Assembly (NCBI RefSeq): GCF_000376425.1
Contig: NZ_AQWL01000005.1
Span: 326,007 to 390,006 of the forward strand
Direction: 5' to 3'
Length of the DNA stretch: 64,000 nucleotides
Source: Thiobacillus denitrificans DSM 12475
GTDB lineage: Bacteria; Pseudomonadota; Gammaproteobacteria; Burkholderiales; Thiobacillaceae
A model generated the notes under the pieces. That model was not told where the DNA came from and searched no databases. It was given only the letters and a program-made list of their open reading frames with translations. Position numbers and translations under genes: made by a program. Of the stretch, positions 28,601 to 35,677 are shown in pieces; positions within the stretch are counted from its first letter, which is position 1; every line of letters begins with the position of its first letter.

Positions 28601-29286
28601 TCGCGCGACTGGAAGAAAACGTCCGGATTCTGCGAAGTACCCCGCAGCACCGGATGCTCCGGCGACAGCGCGCGCGCCCGGTGCGCCGCAACCTGGGTGT
28701 CGTCGATCATGGCACGCAGCGTGGCCGGCTCCAGCGCGACAATTTTCGCCACCTCGTGCGAGGTGCGGAAGCCGTCGAAGAAATGGATCAGCGGAATGCG
28801 CCCGGCGAGCGTGGCCGCCTGCGCGATCAGCGCAAAATCCTGCGCCTCCTGCGGCGAGTTGGCGGCGAGCATGGCGCAACCGGTGGCGCGACAGGCCATG
28901 ACATCGGAGTGGTCGCCGAAGATCGACAGCGCATGCGTCGCTACCGCGCGCGCCGCCACGTGCAGCACGCAGGGCGTCAGCTCGCCGGCGAGCTTATAGA
29001 GATTGGGGATGAACAACAGCAGCCCCTGGCTGGCGGTGAAGCTGGTGGCCAGGGCGCCGGAGGTGAGCGCGCCGTGCAGCGCGCCGGCCGCGCCGCCCTC
29101 CGACTGCATCTCGATGATGCCCGGTACCGCGCCCCACAGGTTGGGCTTGCGCTGCGACGCCCACTCGTCCGCCCACTCGCCCATGTTGGAGGAGGGCGTG
29201 ATGGGGTAGATGGCGATCACCTCGTTGCCCAGGTAGGCCACCCGGGCAACGGCCTCGTTGCCATCGATGGTAAGTGTGGTGGTCAT
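25654..29286 (-). CDS. nifJ: Pyruvate:ferredoxin (flavodoxin) oxidoreductase, with a repeat-derived insert
   Basis: Single-chain PFOR of 1210 residues: reversible oxidation of pyruvate to acetyl-CoA and CO2 with reduction of ferredoxin. N-terminal pyrimidine-binding domain (GNEAVARVAYLGNEVIAIYP), two 4Fe-4S motifs (CTQCGKCVFVCPH, CTGCGDCVEACP), the CAGCGE proximal-cluster motif and the TPP site GDGWAYDIGYGGLDHV. Residues about 391-409 (HKGTPTFYGLKPMKDRM) interrupt the conserved stretch before QFTIGIHDD and are encoded by a palindromic repeat found elsewhere in the window. In an autotroph it may supply pyruvate or reduced ferredoxin. Confidence 0.95.
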   Translation of the reverse strand: MTTTLTIDGNEAVARVAYLGNEVIAIYPITPSSNMGEWADEWASQRKPNLWGAVPGIIEMQSEGGAAGALHGALTSGALATSFTASQGLLLFIPNLYKLAGELTPCVLHVAARAVATHALSIFGDHSDVMACRATGCAMLAANSPQEAQDFALIAQAATLAGRIPLIHFFDGFRTSHEVAKIVALEPATLRAMIDDTQVAAHRARALSPEHPVLRGTSQNPDVFFQSRERANPFYDAFPQIVHDAMERFAALTGRRYRLFDYVGAADAERVIVLMGSGAETVHETVEHLLARGEKVGVLKVRLYRPFSAAALLAALPPSATAVAVLDRCKEPGADGEPLYKDVVTALAQAAADGARAMPRVIGGRYGLASKEFTPGMVKAVFDELSNTAPRPHKGTPTFYGLKPMKDRMRQFTIGIHDDLTHLSLPWDAAFRTDAARQLQHAVFWGLGADGTVSANKNSIKIVGEATGLQAQGYFVYDSKKSGAVTVSHLRFGPAAIRSTYLVEAGMAGFVACHQPMFVGRYDLLEHAAPDGVFLLNTPASPAQVWDTLPHPLRAQIRDKRLQLWVIDAYAVAAAAGMGRRINTIMQTCFFAIADVLPKDTAIAAIKHAVDKTYGKKSRRLVELNYRAIDMTLAELHQVAIPAEASSGKQPEPAPVAAVGIPDFVRDLTLPLYQGKGDALPVSLLPADGTYPLGTAQYEKRNIALEIPVWDADLCTQCGKCVFVCPHTAIRARAFSAASVADAPPTFKHVAAKSKDFPAGTRVSYQVAPEDCTGCGDCVEACPIHDKSNVSRRAVNMAPIAPLRDQERDNLAYFLRLPEFDRSAIKHGTIPSAMLLDPLFEFSGACAGCGETPYIRLATQLFGDRMLIANATGCSSIYGGNLPSTPYTVNGAGRGPAWSNSLFEDNAEFGLGMRLASDQLMGYAQQLVQELAGDIGGDLAAALVDADQREEAGLAEQRQRVAVLLQKLAASGHSRAKELASVAEWLIRRSVWIIGGDGWAYDIGYGGLDHVLALPYDVNILVLDTEVYSNTGGQTSKATPLGAVAKFAAGGKATTKKDLAKLASNYGHAYVATVAYGAKDVQTLRVFHEAESYPGPSLIVAYSPCIAHGYDMLYNQRQQEMAVKSGHWPLFRFDPRLEAAGGNPFKLDSAAPTQPIKAFMESETRFAMLARSQPEAAQRFLEQAQQDAERRFKAYRDLAQKPADQSKPET
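28059..28113 (-). repeat. Copy of the 56-bp palindromic repeat inside nifJ
   Basis: About 55 bases (plus strand GCATACGATCTTTCATGGGC, palindromic centre 28072-28089, then AGAAAGTCGGAGTCC) match the three tandem copies at 32937-33105. It is read in frame by nifJ. The core CATGGGCTTCAGCCCATAG forms a hairpin in either strand. Confidence 0.85.
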
Positions 29287-29301
29287 GGCTGCTCTTTAGC
29301 G

Positions 29302-29328
29302 GACAAATATGTCTTTTATTTTAGACAT
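29302..29328 (-). promoter_or_regulatory. Overlapping palindromes upstream of nifJ
   Basis: Two short palindromes share bases just before the nifJ ATG (29286): GACAAATATGTC (29302-29313) and ATGTCT-N8-AGACAT (29309-29328). AT-rich against a GC-rich background, and placed where an operator would be. The cognate regulator is not recognised. Confidence 0.4.
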
Positions 29329-29491
29329 GAGTTGCGCATGAAACCACCCCTCCTGCCAGCAGGTCGGCCATGCCGCTTGGCGCCGAACCTGGCTCAGCAA
29401 TGAGCAATGTGCGCTCGACGCCTGCAGGTCCGGAAAGAGCGGGGCCGCGGTAGCGGGCAGGATCGCGCATCATCGCACACGCCCGGGGGGA

Positions 29492-29728
29492 TCAGGCTTT
29501 GGCGCGGATGCAGCGCCCGACGAGCTTGCGCACCAGCGGCGCCACCACCATCACGGCAGGAAACGCCACCAGCCACGAATTCAGCCAGGCCGACAGCCAC
29601 TTATCGGTAAATTCCGCGTACAGGCCGACCGCATTCCAGGTCGCCACGCCCGATACCAGCAAGGACATCAGGCCGGACAGCAGCAGGGCAAAGAGGGGTA
29701 ATTCAAAACGTGCGGGGAGTCTGATCAT
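29492..29728 (-). CDS. DUF2798-family small membrane protein
   Basis: A 78-residue protein with two predicted membrane helices (LPLFALLLSGLMSLLVSGVA and WLVAFPAVMVVAPLVRKLV) in the DUF2798 pattern. Function unknown. It lies between cysG and nifJ on the same strand; 205 bases upstream of it contain the nifJ promoter region and no further gene. Confidence 0.8.
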   Translation of the reverse strand: MIRLPARFELPLFALLLSGLMSLLVSGVATWNAVGLYAEFTDKWLSAWLNSWLVAFPAVMVVAPLVRKLVGRCIRAKA

Positions 29729-29770
29729 GATTTGGCGGGATACGGGCAGGCCAGCGGCCTGCCGCGTTTG

Positions 29771-31210
29771 TCAGGGTAGATGATCCGGCGCTTCGAGCGG
29801 CGTGCGGCGGGCCTGTTCGCCATGCTGTTCAGGCTGATACCAGCTGAGCTTTTCGCGCAGCTTGACCACGTTGCCGACGATGATGAGAGTGGGCGCCTTG
29901 AGCCCGGCCTGTTCGGCCAGCGCGGGCAGCGTGGTGAGGTCGCCGGTGATGACGCGCTGCGTCGGCAGGGTGCCGTGCTGAATGATGGCCGCCGGCGTAT
30001 CCGCGGTAAGACCGTGCTTGATCAGCGCCTCGCACAGCAATGGCAGCCCTTTCAGCCCCATGTAGATGACGATGGTCTGGTCACGGCGCGCGATGCCTTC
30101 CCAGTTCAGGTTGAAGGTGTTTTCCTTCAGATGCCCGGTGACGAAGGCGACCGACTGCGCGTAGTCGCGGTGGGTGAGCGGAATGCCCGCATAGGACGCC
30201 ACGCCGGCCGCCGCGGTGATGCCGGGCACCACCTGGAACGGCACGCCGTGTTCGACCAGGGTCTCGATCTCCTCGCCGCCGCGGCCGAAGATGAAGGGGT
30301 CGCCGCCCTTCAGGCGCAGCGTGCGCTTGCCCTCCTTGGCCAGGCGCACCAGCATCAGGTTGATTTCCTCCTGCGGCACAGCGTGGTCGTCGCGTTCCTT
30401 GCCGACGTAGATGCGGTCGGCGTCGCGGCGGCACATGTCGAGGATCGGCTGCGAGACGAGGCGGTCGTAGACGATGACGTCGGCCTGCTGCATCAGGCGC
30501 AGGGCGCGGAAGGTCAGCAGATCGGGATTGCCGGGGCCGGCACCGACCAGATAGACCTCGCCGCGTCCGGTGACGTGGGAGGCGGCGTCACTGATCATGG
30601 CGTCGAGTTGCGCCTCGGCCTCGACGTCGCGCCCCGAAAACACCATTTCGGCGACCGGAGAGAGGAACACCTTCTCCCAGAACGCCCGCCGCTGTTCCGG
30701 CTTGACCGCCGCGCGCACGCGGTCCTTGTAGCGCGAGGCGAGTGCGGACAGGCGGCCGTAGGCGGCGGGAATCAGGGTTTCCAGCCGCGCGCGCAGCATG
30801 CGAGCCAGCACCGGCGATTCACCGCCGCTGGAGACCGCCACCATGATCGGCGAACGATCGATGATCGAAGGCAGGATGAAGCTGCACAGCGCCGGCTTGT
30901 CCGCCACGTTCACCGGGATATGGCGCGCACGCGCGGCGTCCGCCACGACCTTGGCAGCCGCCGCATCGTCCTCGACCACGATCACCGCGTCCTTGCCGTC
31001 GAGCAGAGCGGGGGTGAAGGCATCCGCTACCCGTTTGAGATGTTCGGCATGCGGCAGGCGCGCGAAGCCTTCGTGCAGGTCCGGCGCAGCGACATCGACG
31101 TAGGCTCCGGCGCGCAGCAGCAGTTCGGTTTTGCGCGCCGCGGTTTCGGAGCCGCCCACCACCAGGCAGTGGCGGTCGCGCAGATCGAGAAAAACAGGCA
31201 GGTAATTCAT
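29771..31210 (-). CDS. cysG: Siroheme synthase (trifunctional CysG)
   Basis: 479 residues with an N-terminal CysG-B part (MNYLPVFLDLRDRHCLVVGG, precorrin-2 dehydrogenase/ferrochelatase) and a C-terminal uroporphyrinogen methyltransferase part (GEVYLVGAGPGNPDLLTFRA, RLKGGDPFIFGRGGEE, PFQVVPGITAA). Makes siroheme from uroporphyrinogen III. It lies 5 bases after dsrR and is the last gene of the dsr operon, supplying the siroheme of DsrAB, which DsrN then amidates. Confidence 0.96.
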   Translation of the reverse strand: MNYLPVFLDLRDRHCLVVGGSETAARKTELLLRAGAYVDVAAPDLHEGFARLPHAEHLKRVADAFTPALLDGKDAVIVVEDDAAAAKVVADAARARHIPVNVADKPALCSFILPSIIDRSPIMVAVSSGGESPVLARMLRARLETLIPAAYGRLSALASRYKDRVRAAVKPEQRRAFWEKVFLSPVAEMVFSGRDVEAEAQLDAMISDAASHVTGRGEVYLVGAGPGNPDLLTFRALRLMQQADVIVYDRLVSQPILDMCRRDADRIYVGKERDDHAVPQEEINLMLVRLAKEGKRTLRLKGGDPFIFGRGGEEIETLVEHGVPFQVVPGITAAAGVASYAGIPLTHRDYAQSVAFVTGHLKENTFNLNWEGIARRDQTIVIYMGLKGLPLLCEALIKHGLTADTPAAIIQHGTLPTQRVITGDLTTLPALAEQAGLKAPTLIIVGNVVKLREKLSWYQPEQHGEQARRTPLEAPDHLP

Positions 31211-31215
31211 GGGGT

Positions 31216-31551
31216 TTACTCGGTAGGCGCAGCGGCGTCGCCCGGCTCGGCGGGTCCGTCTTCTGCTGAATAAGGCGGGATGAAGATGAAGCGCATGTCG
31301 CCCGGGCTCATCTCGACGAAATCGAGCGTCACGCCCTGCAGATAGGGCGTGCTCGATGACGCGATCAGGATTGCGATGCCATTGACGATGAGGTGTTCGT
31401 CGGCTGCTCGTTCAATGTCGAAGCCCATACCGTAGTTCACGCTGCCGTCGTCTTCCTGGTAGGCGGCGACACGCAGGATCATCTCGAACACATCGGGATT
31501 GTTGTTGGCGACGCGAATCTGCGCGGCGGCGGCATCGGTGATCTTGATCAT
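31216..31551 (-). CDS. dsrR: DsrR, A-type-scaffold-like protein without cysteines
   Basis: A 111-residue member of the IscA/HesB fold family (MIKITDAAAAQIRVA, YGMGFDIERAADE, YLQGVTLDFVEMSPGDMRFI). The three cysteines that bind iron-sulfur in IscA are all missing; in fact there is no Cys in the protein. That is the known trait of DsrR, reported in Allochromatium to be needed for full dsr expression at a post-transcriptional level. Between dsrN (18-base gap) and cysG. Confidence 0.93.
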   Translation of the reverse strand: MIKITDAAAAQIRVANNNPDVFEMILRVAAYQEDDGSVNYGMGFDIERAADEHLIVNGIAILIASSSTPYLQGVTLDFVEMSPGDMRFIFIPPYSAEDGPAEPGDAAAPTE

Positions 31552-31569
31552 GCGCGGGTCCTTACAAAA

Positions 31570-32940
31570 TTAGGCGGCAGCGCGCGCCTTGTGCGCGCGC
31601 ACCTGGTTCAAAAACGGGGCGATCCAGCCCTGTGCGCCGCTGCCCCGGCGATGTACATAGGCGGCCAGCAGATTGTGCTGCTGATAGCCGTCATGCTTGC
31701 CATCGATGCCGTGACCGCGCTGCACCCGGTAGGCGTATATGGAGTCGGCGGGCAGATTTTCCAGGCTCGAATAATGAAACTCGTGCGCCGGGACAGGCGC
31801 CGTCTCCTGCCAGCGATCCTCGCCGGTTGGCTGCAGGCGCGCATAGCCGCGTCCGACCGGGCGTTCGTGCATCACGGTATTGCCCGGCACCACGCCGACC
31901 ATCTCACACGTCCGCCCCTGCCAGTCGAGGCTTTTTGACAGATACATCAGCCCGCCGCATTCCGCATAGGTCGGCAGTCCGCCTTCGATCGCGTTGCGGA
32001 TGCTGCTACGCAAGGCCGTATTGGCTTCGAGTTCCACCATGAACATTTCGGGGAAGCCGCCGCCGATGATGAGACCGTCGACGTCAGGCAGTGCCTGTGC
32101 ACGCAGGGTGTCGATGTCGACCAGTTCGACATTGGCGGCGCGCAGGCTGTCGATATCTTCGCTGTAATAGAAACCGAAAGCCTGATCGTGCGCAATGCCG
32201 ATGCGCACACGCTCGGCGGACGCTACCGTTTCGGCCGCCGGCGGAACACTCAGCTCGGGCGCGTTGGCGGAAATCGCCAGCAGCCGGTCAAGATCGACCT
32301 GCGCCGCCACGCGTTCGCCGACGTGTCGAATCCGTGCGCGTGCAGCGTCCTGTTCATTGGCCGGCACCAGCCCAAGATGGCGCTCGGCGATCTGCATGCT
32401 GGCGTCATGTTGTACCGCACCGATCACCTCGACCTCGGTGTAATGCTCGATCACCGCGCGCAGCTTGGATTCGTGGCGACTGCCGCCTAGGTTGTTGAGG
32501 ATGACACCGGCGATGCGGATATCACGATCGAAGGCCTGGTAGCCGAGGATCAGCGGTGCCACGCCGCGCGTCATGCCACGCGCGTCGATTACCAGCACCA
32601 CCGGCACGCCCAGCAGCTTGGCCAATGCCGCATTGCTGTTGCTGCCATCAAGGTCGAGACCGTCGTACAGGCCCTTGTTGCCTTCGATCAGGCTGATGCG
32701 CGCGCTGGCGGCGGCACGGGCGAATTGCTGCTCGATCTCATCACGCCGCATCATGTGAAAATCGAGGTTGTAGCAGGGGCGCTGCGCCGCCATTCCCAAC
32801 CACAGCGGATCGATGTAATCAGGGCCTTTCTTGAAAGGCTGCACCGCGTAACCACGCGCGTGCAATGCAGCGCACAGCCCCAGCGTGAGCGTGGTTTTTC
32901 CCGACGATTTATGCGCGGCAGAAATGAAGACGCGGGGCAT
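31570..32940 (-). CDS. dsrN: DsrN, siro(haem)amide synthase (CbiA-like)
   Basis: Glutamine-dependent amidotransferase of the cobyrinate a,c-diamide synthase family that amidates siroheme for DsrAB. 456 residues: N-terminal P-loop VFISAAHKSSGKTTLTLGL and C-terminal class I glutaminase region (GGGFPEMFMVEL, catalytic Cys in YAECGGLMYLS, and a late His in HEFHYSS). The start MPRVF is preferred. An in-frame ATG four codons earlier (32952, MKDRMP) lies inside a palindromic repeat, which also supplies the weak ribosome site GAAAG. Most of the leader is thus repeat-derived. Confidence 0.94.
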   Translation of the reverse strand: MPRVFISAAHKSSGKTTLTLGLCAALHARGYAVQPFKKGPDYIDPLWLGMAAQRPCYNLDFHMMRRDEIEQQFARAAASARISLIEGNKGLYDGLDLDGSNSNAALAKLLGVPVVLVIDARGMTRGVAPLILGYQAFDRDIRIAGVILNNLGGSRHESKLRAVIEHYTEVEVIGAVQHDASMQIAERHLGLVPANEQDAARARIRHVGERVAAQVDLDRLLAISANAPELSVPPAAETVASAERVRIGIAHDQAFGFYYSEDIDSLRAANVELVDIDTLRAQALPDVDGLIIGGGFPEMFMVELEANTALRSSIRNAIEGGLPTYAECGGLMYLSKSLDWQGRTCEMVGVVPGNTVMHERPVGRGYARLQPTGEDRWQETAPVPAHEFHYSSLENLPADSIYAYRVQRGHGIDGKHDGYQQHNLLAAYVHRRGSGAQGWIAPFLNQVRAHKARAAA

Positions 32941-33105
32941 ACGATCTTTCATGGGGTTTTAACCCCATAGAAAGTCGGAGTCCTATTGTAAGGCATACGT
33001 TCTTTCATGAGGCGTCAGCCTCACAGAAAGTCGGAGCCCTCACGCAGGGCATACGCGCTTTCATGAGGCTTCAGATCTCATGAAAAGCCGGAGTCCTCTT
33101 GTAGG
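32937..33105 (-). repeat. Three tandem 56-bp palindromic repeats between dsrP and dsrN
   Basis: Copies begin (plus-strand GCAT) at 32937, 32993 and 33049, period 56-56, with the next GCAT at 33106. Each has a variable palindrome (ATGGGGTTTTAACCCCAT; CATGAGGCGTCAGCCTCAC; CATGAGGCTTCAGATCTCATG) flanked by constant ACGNNCTTT and AGAAAGTCGGAGTCC. The stems differ between copies but keep pairing, which points to conserved structure. A fourth copy is in nifJ. Confidence 0.9.
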
Positions 33106-33201
33106 GCATCGCAGCCCCGCGCCTGGAGGAATCGTTTGAAGTGGCTTGCCGGTTCATGCCTGACGATCCCCCGCCAGGCTTGCGCCTGACAGGCTATCCG
33201 A

Positions 33202-34404
33202 TCAATGTTCCAACTTGGCGACGCTGGCGTCGTCCAGGCTGGCCGGCAGCAGGCGCAGCACCTTGACCGCGAAGGTGGTTGCCAGCAACGCAACCGCCAC
33301 CCCGCCCAGACCGAGGAAGAACTCGGGCATGCTGGGCACGTAGGTATGGATCTCGCCGTCGAAGAAGCTGCTCTTTTCGGTCAGGCCGGGGAACATGTCC
33401 AGCGGATAGGCCTGGGCGCCGATGATGGTGACATACATCTGAATGATGCCGCCCAGAATGACGAGACCGCAGGCAATCATGAGCCACGTGCGCTGTTTGC
33501 CCAGACTGCTCAGCAGGATCACCAGCGGAACCACACAACCGATGACGATCTGCCCCACCCAGAACAGCGTGGTCAGGCTACCGCCATCGCGCAGGATGAA
33601 GGCTTCCACCGCGTGGAACTTGGTGAAATAGAGACTGGTCATGTGCTGGACGACGACGAAATACAGTACTGCCGCGACGAACACGGCAAGCAGGGTCTTC
33701 AGGCGCATCATCACGGCATCGCCTAGCGCCCGGCCGGTCCAGGCATAGGCTGCGGCCAGCACCATCAGGTAGATCGCCAGGCCGTAGGCAAACGACATGA
33801 TGATGAACATCGGCGCCAGCATGGCGGTGCCGTACAGTTCGCGCGCAACCAGGAAGCCGAACAGCGAACCGGTGCCGGTCGTCAGCGTCAGTCGCCAGAT
33901 GAAGGCCGCGGTGCCCGCCGCCTTGGAATAGGACTTGACGCTGCGGTCCAGCATGGTCCACAGATAAATGCCCACCAGCACAAAGAAGCCGGAATACAGG
34001 AACACGTTCCAGGTGAACATCGACTTGAAGTTGAAGTTCGTCATCGCCACGATCAGGCGGTCGGAGCGGCCCAGGTCAAGCACCAACACCAGCAACCCGC
34101 CCAGCAGCAGCGCCAGCGACAGGATCGCCGACAGCGGCGCCAGCGGTTTGTACATCGGCTTGTTGAACACCGAGGCGATCGAGGCGACGTTGAGCGCACC
34201 GGAGGCGGCGACGATCAGGAATACGGCGAACACATGCGGCAGACCCCAGACGATCTGGTTGTCCATACCGGTCACGACGTGGCCGTGGTGATGCATGTAG
34301 TTCCAGGCCAATGCGCCGAACAGCACGAACAGGCCGAGGAATCCGAGCAGTATCCAGTACTTGGGACTGCTGCCTTCTACTTCGCGGAAAGTAATGCTTG
34401 CCAT
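33202..34404 (-). CDS. dsrP: DsrP, NrfD-family membrane subunit of DsrMKJOP
   Basis: A 400-residue integral membrane protein with about ten hydrophobic helices of the NrfD/PsrC quinone-interacting family (for example YWILLGFLGLFVLFGALAWN, VVPLVILLSSLG). Within DsrMKJOP it exchanges electrons with menaquinone or ubiquinone via DsrO. It follows dsrO by 6 bases. The 260-base gap to dsrN carries the tandem palindromic repeats. Confidence 0.95.
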   Translation of the reverse strand: MASITFREVEGSSPKYWILLGFLGLFVLFGALAWNYMHHHGHVVTGMDNQIVWGLPHVFAVFLIVAASGALNVASIASVFNKPMYKPLAPLSAILSLALLLGGLLVLVLDLGRSDRLIVAMTNFNFKSMFTWNVFLYSGFFVLVGIYLWTMLDRSVKSYSKAAGTAAFIWRLTLTTGTGSLFGFLVARELYGTAMLAPMFIIMSFAYGLAIYLMVLAAAYAWTGRALGDAVMMRLKTLLAVFVAAVLYFVVVQHMTSLYFTKFHAVEAFILRDGGSLTTLFWVGQIVIGCVVPLVILLSSLGKQRTWLMIACGLVILGGIIQMYVTIIGAQAYPLDMFPGLTEKSSFFDGEIHTYVPSMPEFFLGLGGVAVALLATTFAVKVLRLLPASLDDASVAKLEH

Positions 34405-34410
34405 GTTGAT

Positions 34411-35190
34411 TTAGATTCCGTGATAGCGAACGCCAAGGTTGAGATTCAGGTCGGCCCGCACCTGTTTGGTCGGCAGTTCGCGCAGGCGCCTGGAAATCTC
34501 GCTCTCGGGGTCGTTCATGTCGCCGAACAGCAGGGCATTGTGTCCTGCGGCGGTACAGGCCTCTGCACACGCGGTATTGCCGTCGCCACGATCCACCTTC
34601 TGCACGCAGAAGGTACAGGCTTCGACGCAGCCAATGCCGCGCGGCACATCCGGCTTCTGGGTGTCGTTCAGCGGCTCGTGCACCAGTGAACGCGCCTTGT
34701 AGGGGCAGGCCATCATGCAGTAGCGGCAGCCGATGCAGGTGTGGCGGTTGACCAGCACGATGCCGTCGGCGCGCTTGAACGAGGCGCCGGTCGGACAGAC
34801 GTCCACGCACGGCGGCTCGGCGCAGTGCTGGCACAGCATGGGCAGATTGGTCTCCATCTGCGTCAGCGGGTCCTGCAGTTCCAGCTTGCGAATCCACTGC
34901 GGTGCCTGTTTCGGATGCTTGCTTTCCGCCACCGGTGTCCAGCCGTTTTCGGTGCTGCACGCGCTCACGCAATCATTGCAGCCGCTGGCGCACTTGGTGG
35001 CGTCCACCAGCATGCCCCAGCGCACGGCGCTGCTAGCAGCCTGCTCTTCAGCACGGCCGTGAGCCACTTCGTACAACATCACGCCGGGAGCAATGGCCAG
35101 ACCCGCTGCGGTCGCCGTGGCGGCGCCCACAAAGCGGCGGCGCTCGGGCGATGCTGGCGTGGAATCAGACCTCGGTTTCATATCACTCAT
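34411..35190 (-). CDS. dsrO: DsrO, Tat-exported iron-sulfur protein
   Basis: A 259-residue periplasmic ferredoxin-like subunit. The twin-arginine signal is ERRRFVGAATATAAGLAIAP (residues 16-35). Four cluster motifs follow: CASGCNDCVSAC, CQHCAEPPCVDVCP, CIGCRYCMMACP and the C-terminal pair CVEACTFC/CAEAC. Transfers electrons between DsrJ and DsrP. Its start overlaps the end of dsrJ by 4 bases. Confidence 0.95.
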   Translation of the reverse strand: MSDMKPRSDSTPASPERRRFVGAATATAAGLAIAPGVMLYEVAHGRAEEQAASSAVRWGMLVDATKCASGCNDCVSACSTENGWTPVAESKHPKQAPQWIRKLELQDPLTQMETNLPMLCQHCAEPPCVDVCPTGASFKRADGIVLVNRHTCIGCRYCMMACPYKARSLVHEPLNDTQKPDVPRGIGCVEACTFCVQKVDRGDGNTACAEACTAAGHNALLFGDMNDPESEISRRLRELPTKQVRADLNLNLGVRYHGI

Positions 35191-35675
35191 TGGGCAACCC
35201 CAGCCATCTCTTCTGCACTGATCTTGCTTTTCGTCTGGGCGGCAAGCTTGTGCTTGTAGTGTGCCGTTTCAGCATTCAACGGATGCATCGCCACCGAGCC
35301 TTGCGGCTTGGTGGAATGACAATCGAAGCAGTCGATCTTTACCGCCGCATAGCTGTGACAGCTCACGCAAAAATCGTCCTTGGCGGCGGCTACGCTACCC
35401 GTCTCTTCGCTGGCATGGCAATTGATGCACTCTTTGAGGCTGTATTTCTTGGTACGGATACCTTCAATCACCGTTTCATCGCGGTGGTGATTCAGTACCT
35501 TCATATGATTGCGCCGCATGTAGTCGGTTGGTTCCACACACTGCTCAGCCTTCGTGATCATCCGCTTGGACTCGCCCCCGGCCTTGGGCTGGGCATCGGA
35601 CCCGGCCCAGGCCAGGGCCGTGGTCGTCAGCACCACTGCACCCAGCGCCAGCAGACGTTTCATCTTGCCTGCCAT
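35187..35675 (-). CDS. dsrJ: DsrJ, periplasmic triheme cytochrome c
   Basis: A 162-residue protein with an uncleaved or cleavable signal anchor (MKRLLALGAVVLTTTALAWA). It has three CxxCH heme sites at residues 83-87 (CINCH), 103-107 (CVSCH) and 116-120 (CFDCH). Cys46 in AEQCVEP matches, even in number, the unusual Cys heme ligand described for Allochromatium DsrJ. Start chosen at MAGKMKRLL, 2 bases after the dsrL stop. Confidence 0.95.
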   Translation of the reverse strand: MAGKMKRLLALGAVVLTTTALAWAGSDAQPKAGGESKRMITKAEQCVEPTDYMRRNHMKVLNHHRDETVIEGIRTKKYSLKECINCHASEETGSVAAAKDDFCVSCHSYAAVKIDCFDCHSTKPQGSVAMHPLNAETAHYKHKLAAQTKSKISAEEMAGVAQ

Positions 35676-35677
35676 GT

